Source of the DNA: Shimia_B sp039815465
Lineage (GTDB): Bacteria > Pseudomonadota > Alphaproteobacteria > Rhodobacterales > Rhodobacteraceae
Reading direction: 5' to 3'
NCBI GenBank assembly: GCA_039815465.1
Contig: JBCBZG010000002.1
Span: 1-64,000 of the forward strand
DNA length: 64,000 bases
Under the pieces are notes generated by a model that had not been told where the DNA came from, searched no databases, and worked only from the letters and a program-made list of their open reading frames with translations. A program made the position numbers and the translations under genes. This document shows positions 49,402-57,563 of this stretch, in pieces (the stretch's first letter is position 1; the number at the start of each line of letters is the position of its first letter).

Positions 49402-50547
49402 TCAGTTGTTCCCCGTGTTGCGACGCAGTTCGTTCAGCGGAAGGAAGGGCACAACGCCATTTCCACCGCCGCCGGTTTCGTCGAGGATGATCTTATCCAC
49501 GCGACCCAGCACCTCTTCCATCGTTTCGAGGTAGAGACGTTTGCGCGTGATGTCGGGCTGCTGCAGATACTGGGTCAGAACGGCTGTAAAGCGCGATGCC
49601 TCACCTTCTGCGGCGTTGACGACCTGGGCGCGGTACCCTTCGGCCTGTTCGAGGATTTGCGCCGCTTCACCGCGCGCCTCTGCGAGGACACGGTTGGCAT
49701 AGGCATCCGCCTCGTTCTGGAGCCGGTCCCGTTCCTGTTCCGCCGCTTGCACGTCGCGGAAGGCCGCGATGACGTCCTCTGGCGGGTCGGCGCGGTCAAA
49801 GTTCACGCGCACGATGTTGATGCCGGACTGATAGCCGTCGAGCGTGGTTTGGATCAGCTCTTCCAGGCGCTGCGCGATGGAGGCACGGTCCCGGTTCAGG
49901 ATCGGTGCGAGCTGACTTTGCGCGATGATTTCGCGCATGGCCGATTCCGACACCGCGGCAATCGTTTCTGGCGGGGAGGCCAGGTTAAACAGGTACTGCG
50001 CCGGGTCGGTGATGTTCCAAACGACCTGGAAGTCGATGTCGACCACGTTCTCGTCACCCGTCAGCATCAGGCCCGCGTCACCGCCGGACCGGCCTGTGCC
50101 AATCTCAACCGTTTGTTCGCGCGTCACAGGGATGACCTCTGCCGTCACGAACGGCCAGGGCGCAAAGTTCAGGCCCGGGTTCCCGATGGAGGAAAATTCA
50201 CCCAGGAAAAGCTCCACCGACTGTTCTTCTGGCCGCACCGTGTAGAGGGAGTTGAACGCCCAAAGCACAAGCAGCGCCACGGCGCCAAGGCCCACGGTCC
50301 CGCGTGTAAAGGCTGGGCCGCCGCCGCCGCCCTCACCGCCGGAGCCATTGTTGGAGCCGCCGCGCCCGCCCATGAGGACGCGCAGCTGCTCCTGCCCCTT
50401 TTTCATGATCTCATCGATCTCGGGGATTTGGGGGCCCTCTGGACCGCGCCCGCCGCCATTGTTTCCGCCGTTCCCCGGAGGCCGATTGCCCCGGTTTCCG
50501 CCGCCTGAATTACCGCCGCCCCAGGGGCCGCCGCTATTTCCAGCCAT
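49402..50547 (-). CDS. hflK: HflK, subunit of the HflKC membrane complex
   Basis: 381 residues. The first 90 residues are Gly/Asn-rich (MAGNSGGPWGGGNSGGGNRG), then one helix (LGAVALLVLWAFNSLYTVRP) and an SPFH domain with FTRGTVGLGAVALLV just before it and EEQSVELFLGEFSSIGNPGL, FEWDIDFQVVWNITDPAQY-type strands (here VVDIDFQVVWNITDPAQYLF). The C-terminal part is coiled coil. First gene of hflK-hflC-DUF2065; the gor stop lies upstream by 68 bp. Confidence 0.95.
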   Translation of the reverse strand: MAGNSGGPWGGGNSGGGNRGNRPPGNGGNNGGGRGPEGPQIPEIDEIMKKGQEQLRVLMGGRGGSNNGSGGEGGGGGPAFTRGTVGLGAVALLVLWAFNSLYTVRPEEQSVELFLGEFSSIGNPGLNFAPWPFVTAEVIPVTREQTVEIGTGRSGGDAGLMLTGDENVVDIDFQVVWNITDPAQYLFNLASPPETIAAVSESAMREIIAQSQLAPILNRDRASIAQRLEELIQTTLDGYQSGINIVRVNFDRADPPEDVIAAFRDVQAAEQERDRLQNEADAYANRVLAEARGEAAQILEQAEGYRAQVVNAAEGEASRFTAVLTQYLQQPDITRKRLYLETMEEVLGRVDKIILDETGGGGNGVVPFLPLNELRRNTGNN

Positions 50548-50615
50548 TGCTGTTCCTTGCTCGGTTCATGGATTGATATGCCAAATGTAGGTTCTTCGCG
50601 GGAAATCAACCGTGG

Positions 50616-52058
50616 TTAGGCTGTCCTCACGGGAGATTTCATCGTCACAAGCTCTTCGGCCATGGTGGGGTGCACAGCGCAAACCCGGTCAAAGTCTTCT
50701 TTTGTTGCGCCCATTTTCACCGCGATGCCCGCGAGTTGGATCATTTCGCCCGCCCCATCTGCGACGATGTGGCAGCCCAAAACGCGCCGTGTGGCCTGGC
50801 TGACGATCAATTTCATCAGGACGCGATCCTCGCCGCCGACAAAGGCCTGGCGCATAGCACGGAAGGACGTGGCGTAGACCTCGATCGGTTCCTGCTCGCG
50901 CGCCTCTTCCTCGCTCAGGCCCACTGTGCCGAACTCGGGTTGGGTGAAGACGGCGGAGGGGATCAGGTCGTGATCCACAGGCGTGGGCGTGTCGTCAAAG
51001 ACGGTTGCGACGAACGCCATCCCTTCCCGGATGGCCACGGGGGTCAGCTGCACGCGGTTCGTCACGTCGCCGATGGCGTAGACCGATGGCACGGCTGTGC
51101 GGGAATACTCGTCGACGATGACCTCGCCGCGGCGGCCGATTTCGATGCCCGCATTGACGAGGCCCAGCCCCTCGGTATTCGGGGAGCGGCCGGTGGCGAA
51201 CATGACCTGGTCAAACACCATCTCGGCGCCTGTGGTGGATTTCACCCAGATCGGCCCAGCCTTGCCGCGTTCGACATCCGCGCGCGTTTGCATGGCGCGC
51301 CGTTCCTCTGCCGGGATGCCGTCGAGCGTCGGATCATGGTCGGCGGCGCGGCGCATTTCCATGATGTTGGTGCCGGTATGGAGGTCCACGCCCCGCTGGC
51401 GCATCCCGTCGGCGATCATGCCGCGCGCTTCCTCGTCAAAGCCGCGCAGGACCTGCGCGCCGCGGTACCACTGGCAGACCTCGACGCCGAGCCCGTTGAG
51501 GATGCCCGCGAACTCGCAGGCGATGTAGCCGCCGCCGATGATCAGGATCCGCTTGGGCAGCTCATCGAGGTGGAATATCTCATTCGACGTGATCCCAAGC
51601 TCCGCCCCTGGCATGTCGGGCACAACGGGGCGCCCGCCGGTAGCCACGAGGATCGTTTTGGCCGTTTTCGTGGTGCCATCCGCCAGCCGCACCGTGTGCG
51701 GGTCGTCGAGCACGGCACGCTGCGAAAACCGCTCCACCCCCGAATTGTCGAGGAGCCGCTGATAGACGCCTTCGAGCCGGTCCAGCTCCGCCTCCAGTTT
51801 GGTTTTGAACCCGGGCCAGTGGAATGTGCCGTTGGACACCTCCCACCCGTAGTCGCGGGCCTCTTGGAAGGCTTGCGAATAGGTGGAGGCAAAGACCATC
51901 AGTTTCTTCGGCACGCAGCCGCGGATGACGCAGGTGCCGCCGTAGCGGTCCTCCTCCGCCAGGGCCACGTTCGCGCCGCCAGCTGCCGCCACGCGCGCAG
52001 CCCGGACGCCGCCTGATCCGCCGCCGATCACAAAGAGGTCGTAGTCGAAATCAGGCAT
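50616..52058 (-). CDS. gor: Glutathione-disulfide reductase
   Basis: 480 residues, FAD/NADPH class I disulfide reductase that regenerates GSH. FAD site LFVIGGGSGGVRAARVAAAG, redox cysteines in GGTCVIRGCVPKKLM, NADPH site ILIIGGGYIACEFAGILNGL, and the dimer-interface His-Glu in CAVHPTMAEELV. The GxxCxxxxCxPKK wording matches Gor rather than thioredoxin reductase. A GST gene is about 17 kb away, so glutathione chemistry is used by this organism. Stands between rpiA and hflK on the minus strand. Confidence 0.96.
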   Translation of the reverse strand: MPDFDYDLFVIGGGSGGVRAARVAAAGGANVALAEEDRYGGTCVIRGCVPKKLMVFASTYSQAFQEARDYGWEVSNGTFHWPGFKTKLEAELDRLEGVYQRLLDNSGVERFSQRAVLDDPHTVRLADGTTKTAKTILVATGGRPVVPDMPGAELGITSNEIFHLDELPKRILIIGGGYIACEFAGILNGLGVEVCQWYRGAQVLRGFDEEARGMIADGMRQRGVDLHTGTNIMEMRRAADHDPTLDGIPAEERRAMQTRADVERGKAGPIWVKSTTGAEMVFDQVMFATGRSPNTEGLGLVNAGIEIGRRGEVIVDEYSRTAVPSVYAIGDVTNRVQLTPVAIREGMAFVATVFDDTPTPVDHDLIPSAVFTQPEFGTVGLSEEEAREQEPIEVYATSFRAMRQAFVGGEDRVLMKLIVSQATRRVLGCHIVADGAGEMIQLAGIAVKMGATKEDFDRVCAVHPTMAEELVTMKSPVRTA

Positions 52059-52109
52059 GGTCGCTCCGCGGTGTCGTGTCCGTCACGCTCTATCTCACAG
52101 GCGCGCGGA

Positions 52110-52898
52110 TCAGTCCATCAGATCACGGAAAAGGTTATCGTCCTCGAGGAAAAGCACCCGGTCCTCGTGCACCGTGCCCTCGTTGATGTCGCGCACCTCC
52201 ACACGGCCATCGCCAAAGCCTACGACGACCACATCGCAGATATCCATGAAGAGCCCGTTTTCCACGACGCCCGGCACCTGATTGAGCGCGAGCGACAGCT
52301 GCCTGGGCCCGCCGATGCGCCGCAAGTGGAGGTCGATGATATGGTTGCCCTCATCGGTGACGAGCGGCGCGTCCCCATCCATCCGGAGCGTCGCCGCGCG
52401 TTCGAGCACATCCATCGGTTCCAGCATCTCCTCGATGATGAGCTTGGTGGTTTGCAGGCCGTAGGGGATAACCTCAACGGGCAGCGGGTAGGCCCCCAGC
52501 GTTTCCACCTGTTTGGAGACGTCTGCGATGACGACCATCTGGTCGGAGGCGGTGGCGACGACCTTCTCCCAGAGCAGCGCCCCCCCGCCGCCCTTGATGA
52601 GGTTCAGATCATCATCAAACTCATCCGCACCGTCGATGGTAATATCGAGCCAGCCCGCAGCATCGAGCGTCGTGATCTCGATCCCCACCTCCTGCGCGAG
52701 CGCGGCCGTGCGGGCGGAGGTCGGAACTGCCGTGATCTTCAGCCCATCCTCGCGCACAAGCTCGCCCAAACAGCGCACAAGCCAAGCCGCCGTAGAGCCC
52801 GTCCCCAGCCCCACACGCATCCCCGACTCTACGAAGTCCGCAGCACGCTTAGCGGCCACAAACTTGGCCCGGTCGATTGGAGAAAGCTCTGCGCCCAT
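52110..52898 (-). CDS. rpiA: Ribose-5-phosphate isomerase A
   Basis: 262 residues. Interconverts ribose-5-phosphate and ribulose-5-phosphate in the pentose phosphate pathway. Motifs: VGLGTGSTAAWLVRCLGELV (phosphate loop), TSARTAALAQEVGIEITTLD, DITIDGADEFDDDLNLIKGG (catalytic acids), GGALLWEKVVATASDQMVVI. The start at 52898 is the family N-terminus; the open frame upstream is not protein-like. First gene of the minus block. Confidence 0.96.
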   Translation of the reverse strand: MGAELSPIDRAKFVAAKRAADFVESGMRVGLGTGSTAAWLVRCLGELVREDGLKITAVPTSARTAALAQEVGIEITTLDAAGWLDITIDGADEFDDDLNLIKGGGGALLWEKVVATASDQMVVIADVSKQVETLGAYPLPVEVIPYGLQTTKLIIEEMLEPMDVLERAATLRMDGDAPLVTDEGNHIIDLHLRRIGGPRQLSLALNQVPGVVENGLFMDICDVVVVGFGDGRVEVRDINEGTVHEDRVLFLEDDNLFRDLMD

Positions 52899-53187
52899 GG
52901 TGATTGGCCCTGCTGGTGTTGCGGGGTGGGTATACGCAGGAGCCGTGGGGTATGTAAGGGCGTGTGCCCTGAGATTTGAAAGGGCTGGCAGAATGCGTCT
53001 TTTGACTGCCTCGGACGCGAGCGTCCGCTTAGAGCCCAACTTGCCCGTTAGACAGCCCGCCGCAAGCGTCCGGTACACCAGATTGGCGGCGTGCAAAAAT
53101 CAAGACTTTTGCATGCCGCCCCACATTTTACGCCTCCGGAGAGGACTAAAAGAGAACTGATCAGTCGTCGTTGTGCGAACTAAACCA

Positions 53188-53865
53188 TCAAAACTCCAGG
53201 TAACCGTCGGTTCCGTCGTCGCCGATACCGGCACTGGTCGGGCGCGCACTTCCACCCCCAGCACCTGGAGCGCCGCGATCTCCACCGCCGCCGCCATCGA
53301 CATTAGCAATAACTCCTGCGCCCTTGGTGATCAGCTTATTGGCTACTATCTTTACTATGCCTCCGTCGCCGCCCGGGGCACCTCCTCCACCCGCGCAGGC
53401 ACGCCGCGGACTGCTACTATTGCCAGCGAGTCCTTTTGAGCCTCTGTTACCGTCGTCACCATCCTCTCCGTGTACTTCTATTAGGTGACTAGCACCTAAT
53501 TCGAGTTCACCAAATACTCGCAATAAAACCAATCCACCGTTGGCATGGCGCGCTCGCTTTCCTCCGTCACCGCCCTTTCCAACCGTGTCGTAGCCGTGTA
53601 GCCCTCCTCGAAAATCTCGCGCACTCTTTCCTTTTGCTGCTAGCCGCCCTTTATGACGAGCATCACCTCCACCGCCACCACCCCCAAAATCAGTTGTACC
53701 TGATGCACCTTGTCCGCCATGAGATCCTCCACCATCACCACCGTGACCTCCTACACTCTCCATAACGAACTCAAACTCGTACTCTTCGTTGTTTGGTAGT
53801 GAAATTTTGTGCGGGCCTTTCTGACTAAGAAATCTAGTAAACTCGATTTCCCCATCTAATCGCAT
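53188..53865 (-). CDS. Glycine-rich 3' open frame (225 codons), as translated
   Basis: If the frameshift is real, this frame can be made on its own from ATG 53865. After MRLDGEIEFTRFLSQKG and a short beta-like region, the sequence is dominated by GGHGGDGGGSHGGQGAS-like and GGGAPGGDGGIVKIVANKL-type stretches, ending in PGAGGGSARPTSAGIGDDG. Such glycine loops are common in extracellular adhesin-like or matrix proteins. No signal peptide is visible in this frame. Codon use is AT-richer than the neighbours, which suggests acquisition by transfer. Confidence 0.65.
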   Translation of the reverse strand: MRLDGEIEFTRFLSQKGPHKISLPNNEEYEFEFVMESVGGHGGDGGGSHGGQGASGTTDFGGGGGGGDARHKGRLAAKGKSARDFRGGLHGYDTVGKGGDGGKRARHANGGLVLLRVFGELELGASHLIEVHGEDGDDGNRGSKGLAGNSSSPRRACAGGGGAPGGDGGIVKIVANKLITKGAGVIANVDGGGGGDRGAPGAGGGSARPTSAGIGDDGTDGYLEF

Positions 53866-54014
53866 GTTGCCCGAGCAGTATATACAGAACCAAGTTCTTG
53901 AATTTCGGAAACTTTTAGCTTCCCACCCTCTTCAACTGTGACTTCATCGAACTGGTGAATCCTTGCTGGCAGCTCGCGGGTTTCTCCCTTGGAGATTAGA
54001 AGAGAGTTCGTCAA
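53188..54014 (-). pseudogene. Glycine-rich protein gene split by a one-base frameshift
   Basis: Two overlapping open frames form one gene. 5' part: TTG start at 54014 with a GGAGG 9 nt upstream, giving LTNSLLISKGETRELPARIH and QFDEVTVEEGGKLKVSEIQE, and stopping at 53856. 3' part: 53865-53188, MRLDGEIEFTRFLSQKG then glycine-rich repeats, 225 residues. Adding one A in the GAAATT at about 53901-53905 would give a continuous frame KLKVSENSRTWFCIYCSGNM then RLDGEIEF, so a deleted base is likely. It lies in a locally AT-richer islet between rpiA and sdaA. Function unknown. Confidence 0.7.
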
Positions 54015-54343
54015 TTTACTTTTCCTCCGTTTTGATGTTGGTTCTACACGCTTGGCGGCTTGCCTAAACCGCGCAATCCTACCAGTTACATAATCACAAA
54101 TTTCACGATTTACGGGTAATCTGTAAAGCGTGCAAAATTCTCGAATTCGAACGCGACGATCCTAGCAGTGATTTCAGGGACTTATCCCGTGCGCAAGTTG
54201 CACGCAGAACTCAACCGCGTAAGCGGCCACTCGTTCAATGTCGGCAAAGTCCGTACAGCTTGCAAGCACACTCCGCTGCCAAACCGCCAAAAACCGTCGC
54301 ATTTGGCCTGTCGGAGGCGCGCACTTCGGCCTATGGGACCCCC

Positions 54344-55717
54344 ATGTTTCTTTCGGTCTTCGAACTCTTCAAGGTGGGCATTGGTCCCTCGTCCTCGCAC
54401 ACGATGGGGCCGATGGTGGCGGCGGCTCGGTTTCTGGATGCTCTGCGCGCGTCGCCCTTTCAGGCGGCGGGGGTGCGGGTGCGGTTGCATGGGTCTTTGG
54501 CCTTTACCGGGGTCGGCCATGCGACGGATCGGGCGACGATCCTTGGGCTCGCGGGGTTTGAGCCGGCGAGCTATGATGCCGAGCGGGCGGAGGCTGTGTT
54601 GGCGCAGATCGATGCCTCGCACGTGATCGAGAATAAGGGGCGTCCGCCGCTCGCCTTTGATCCGAAGGCTGATCTTGTGTTCGACTACGGCCCGCCGCTC
54701 CCCGGTCATGCCAATGGCATGGTGATCATGGCCACGGACGCGCAGGGCGATGTGATCTTGCAGGAGACATACTATTCCACCGGCGGGGGGTTCGTGTCGA
54801 CGGAGGCGGAGCTGGCCGAAGGTGCGGCCAATGACGATGGCTCGCCCGTCCCCTACCCGTTCCATACCGCCGCCGAGATGCTGGAGATGGCAGACGCCTC
54901 CGGCAAATCTATTGCGGGGATGAAGCGCGCCAATGAGCTGGCTCGGATGGGGCCGCTGGCGCTCGACAACGGGCTTGGGCGGATTTGGGCGGTGATGAAC
55001 GACTGCATCGACCGGGGGCTCGAGGGCGATGGCATCCTGCCCGGCGGGCTGCAGGTCAAGCGGCGGGCGAAGGGGATCCATGAGAAGCTGCTGGCGGAGC
55101 GGGGGATGAACCTTGTGGCGCCGCACACGATCAATGACTGGATGACGGTCTATGCCATGGCCGTGAATGAGGAAAACGCGGCGGGCGGTCAGGTCGTGAC
55201 CGCGCCCACCAATGGCGCGGCGGGCGTGGTGCCCGCGACGATCCGCTACTGGCTCGACCATGTGCCGGGGGCAGTGCCGTCGAAGGTGCCGGATTTCCTG
55301 CTGACGGCCTCCGCCATTGGCGGGATCGTGAAGTATAACGCGTCCATTTCGGGGGCGGAGGCTGGATGTCAGGCGGAAGTCGGGTCTGCCGCAGCGATGG
55401 CTGCTGCGGGGCTCTGTGCCGTGATGGGCGGGACGCCTGCGCAGGTAGAAAACGCCGCCGAGATCGCGCTGGAGCATCATCTGGGCATGACTTGCGATCC
55501 TGTGAAGGGGCTCGTGCAGGTGCCCTGTATCGAGCGCAATGGGCTGGGCTGTATCAAGGCGGTCTCCGCCGCGTCGCTCGCGTTGCGGGGGGATGGGACG
55601 CATATCGTGCCGCTCGATGCGACCATTGAGACGATGCGCCAGACGGGTGCGGATATGAGTGAGAAGTATAAAGAGACGTCGCTCGGCGGGTTGGCGGTGA
55701 ACGTGCCGAACTGCTGA
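54344..55717 (+). CDS. sdaA: L-serine ammonia-lyase (iron-sulfur type)
   Basis: Deaminates L-serine to pyruvate and ammonia. 457 residues, single-chain form. N-terminal beta domain begins MFLSVFELFKVGIGPSSSHT, followed by GPMVAAARFLDAL; C-terminal alpha domain has TAPTNGAAGVVPATIRYW, EAGCQAEVGSAAAMAAAGLC, HHLGMTCDPVKGLVQVPCIE and LEIGLG-like tails, with cysteines for the [4Fe-4S] cluster. The start at 54344 is the family N-terminus. A family C repeat lies 29 nt after the stop. The upstream 330 bp abuts the glycine-rich islet. Confidence 0.95.
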   Translation: MFLSVFELFKVGIGPSSSHTMGPMVAAARFLDALRASPFQAAGVRVRLHGSLAFTGVGHATDRATILGLAGFEPASYDAERAEAVLAQIDASHVIENKGRPPLAFDPKADLVFDYGPPLPGHANGMVIMATDAQGDVILQETYYSTGGGFVSTEAELAEGAANDDGSPVPYPFHTAAEMLEMADASGKSIAGMKRANELARMGPLALDNGLGRIWAVMNDCIDRGLEGDGILPGGLQVKRRAKGIHEKLLAERGMNLVAPHTINDWMTVYAMAVNEENAAGGQVVTAPTNGAAGVVPATIRYWLDHVPGAVPSKVPDFLLTASAIGGIVKYNASISGAEAGCQAEVGSAAAMAAAGLCAVMGGTPAQVENAAEIALEHHLGMTCDPVKGLVQVPCIERNGLGCIKAVSAASLALRGDGTHIVPLDATIETMRQTGADMSEKYKETSLGGLAVNVPNC

Positions 55718-55746
55718 AGGCTGCGGCTTGATTGAAGAAGCGCCCC

Positions 55747-55828
55747 GCCCGGTGGCAACACCGGGCATCCCCCGGCCGCCCCCATGGGCGGGGGATACAT
55801 CCCCCACCCTCGGCCGGTGGATGCCCTT
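55747..55828. repeat. Family C structured intergenic repeat, copy 3
   Basis: CCCGGTG-GCAA-CACCGGG, then GGGCATCC...GGATGCCC enclosing CCCGGCCG/CGGCCGGT and a CCCCC/GGGGG arm. Stem letters differ from the copies at 29278 and 37986 but keep pairing (GGGCAT/ATGCCC against GGGCAG/CTGCCC). It lies 29 nt after the sdaA stop, same strand. Confidence 0.75.
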
Positions 55829-55907
55829 AGCTATTTGAACAAACGGCGGGCATTTTAGGGGTCCGTGCACAGTGGCCATTCCTCTCCAGAGCCCCTAGCG
55901 TCGCGCC

Positions 55908-56819
55908 ATGACCCAAGATCGTCCATTCCTCGGCGTCGTGCTTATGCTCGGCTTTTGCGTGCTGATCCCGCTGGCGGATGCGCTCGGTAAAATCCTGGGC
56001 GCGACGCTACCCATTGCGCTCATCGTCTTTGTACGGCTGTCCGGCCAGGCGGCGCTTCTGGGGCCTCTGGCGCGCGCAACTGGGCGCCCGCTTACGCCGC
56101 CGCGCGGGCTCTGGGCCCTCATCGCTTTGCGCACGGTGCTCTACATCGGGGGCCTCGGCACGATGTATACCGCGCTGCGCTTCCTGCCGCTGGCGGAGGC
56201 TGTCGCGATCGCCTTTATCCTGCCGTTCATTATGCTCCTCCTTGGGCATCTGTTCTTGGGAGAAGAAGTGGGCGCGCATCGGCTTTGGGCCTGTGTGGTG
56301 GGGTTCATCGGGACGCTGATGGTCGTGCAGCCGACCTTTGCCGTGGTGGGACTGCCCGCGCTCCTGCCACTCGGGGTGGCGTTCACCTTTGCGCTTTTCA
56401 TCCTAGTGACGCGGCATTTGGCTAAGGACACCGATCCCATTGCGCTTCAGGCGCAGACGGGCGGGCTTGGGGCGCTGATCCTGGTGCCGGTGCTCGTGTT
56501 GGGCACGGGCTTTGACGCGCCCGATTTCCGCTTTGCCCCTATCGACGGGCGGGAGGCCTGGCTGCTTTTTGCCATGGCCGTGATTGGGACCGTGGCGCAT
56601 CTGCTGATGACGTGGTCGCTGCGCTTTGCGCCTTCGGCCACGGTAGCCCCGATCCAATACCTCGAAATCCCGTTTGCCACGATCATCGGCTACCTTGTCT
56701 TCCGCGACCTGCCCAATGGGCTCGCGGCGGCGGGGATTGTGGTGACGATGGCCGCGGGGCTCTACATCATTGCGCGAGAGCGGCGATCACCACAGGCAGC
56801 GTCCCAAGCGGCGCCGTGA
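55908..56819 (+). CDS. EamA/DMT-family transporter
   Basis: 303 residues, ten hydrophobic segments, e.g. VVLMLGFCVLIPLADALGKI, VAIAFILPFIMLLLGHLFLG and EIPFATIIGYLVFRDLPNGL. Substrate unknown. It is not similar enough to the EamA gene at 35852 to be a recent duplicate. The last 53 bp overlap the 3' end of the converging thiN gene. Confidence 0.92.
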   Translation: MTQDRPFLGVVLMLGFCVLIPLADALGKILGATLPIALIVFVRLSGQAALLGPLARATGRPLTPPRGLWALIALRTVLYIGGLGTMYTALRFLPLAEAVAIAFILPFIMLLLGHLFLGEEVGAHRLWACVVGFIGTLMVVQPTFAVVGLPALLPLGVAFTFALFILVTRHLAKDTDPIALQAQTGGLGALILVPVLVLGTGFDAPDFRFAPIDGREAWLLFAMAVIGTVAHLLMTWSLRFAPSATVAPIQYLEIPFATIIGYLVFRDLPNGLAAAGIVVTMAAGLYIIARERRSPQAASQAAP

Positions 56820-57435
56820 CAAGCAACGCGCGTCGGTCGCTCGTGATGGTCACGGGACCGCCCTCGACGTGGTTGGAGGTGGAGGTGAGCCCATCGGGCG
56901 CCACAGCGGCCTGGGTCAGCGGGTAGCGTAGGCCCGTCGTGGTCAGCGTCGCCGCCCGCAGGGGCCAAAGCGACAGGGGCGTCCCCTCCCCCAGGTTCAG
57001 CGCGAGCCGTTCCGGCGCGATAAAGGCCAGCTCGGTGTGAGACACAAGGACCACAGGCCGCGGCTCCCCCAAGATCGCGGAAAACGCCGCGAGCTGGTGA
57101 TCGAGCCGCCCGCCGAGAAAGCCCACGCCGAGGAACAGCGGCGCGTCCACCTCTGCCAAGCATTTTTGAAAATCGGTGAGGTTCTGATCCGGGCGGTGGC
57201 GGATATCCGTCCCGGCCAGACTACCCGGCGTCGCAGAATCGAAATCCCCGATCACCGCCGCGGGCGTCACCCCGGCGGCCTGGGCGAGATGGATACCGCC
57301 ATCTGCAGCCACAAGAAGCGGTGCGTGCGACAGGGCAAGATTAAGCAGAGATGCGCTCCCCTCCCCCCCGCCGACGAGCGTTGCGGGCGCTCCATCCGTC
57401 GAAATGGGGCGATAGGTTGGCGAATCCGGCTGCAT
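56767..57435 (-). CDS. thiN: Thiamine pyrophosphokinase
   Basis: 222 residues. Transfers pyrophosphate from ATP to thiamine. Family motifs: LLVAADGGIHLAQAAGVTPA, AVIGDFDSATPGSL (metal-binding Asp), DQNLTDFQKCLAEV and VGFLGGRLDHQLAAFS, with the C-terminal beta domain LTSTSNHVEGGPVTI. The start at 57435 is chosen near the family N-terminus; the frame is open to 57522. Its 3' end overlaps the EamA transporter gene. Confidence 0.9.
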   Translation of the reverse strand: MQPDSPTYRPISTDGAPATLVGGGEGSASLLNLALSHAPLLVAADGGIHLAQAAGVTPAAVIGDFDSATPGSLAGTDIRHRPDQNLTDFQKCLAEVDAPLFLGVGFLGGRLDHQLAAFSAILGEPRPVVLVSHTELAFIAPERLALNLGEGTPLSLWPLRAATLTTTGLRYPLTQAAVAPDGLTSTSNHVEGGPVTITSDRRALLVTAPLGTLPVVIAALAQ

Positions 57436-57563
57436 CTGGGCTATAACCACAATTGCGCCACGAAATGACACCAGAAAAATCTCCTTTCCGGTCCAATCGC
57501 GCACCGCAAGCTCGGTAAACAATGTGTTGACATAGAGATATCAAATCGAAGTGAGTCATCGTC

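Noticed and set aside
50552..50567. GTTC-N8-GTTC upstream of hflK
   Set aside because: Spacing is 8, not the 7 of the LexA direct repeat, so not a canonical SOS box.
52899..53187. Minus-strand open frame running upstream of rpiA to about 53096
   Set aside because: Continuation of the rpiA frame; the family starts at 52898 and the extra residues show no domain.
54182..55879. 565-codon minus-strand open frame over sdaA
   Set aside because: His/Arg-rich shadow; sdaA on the plus strand has all family motifs.
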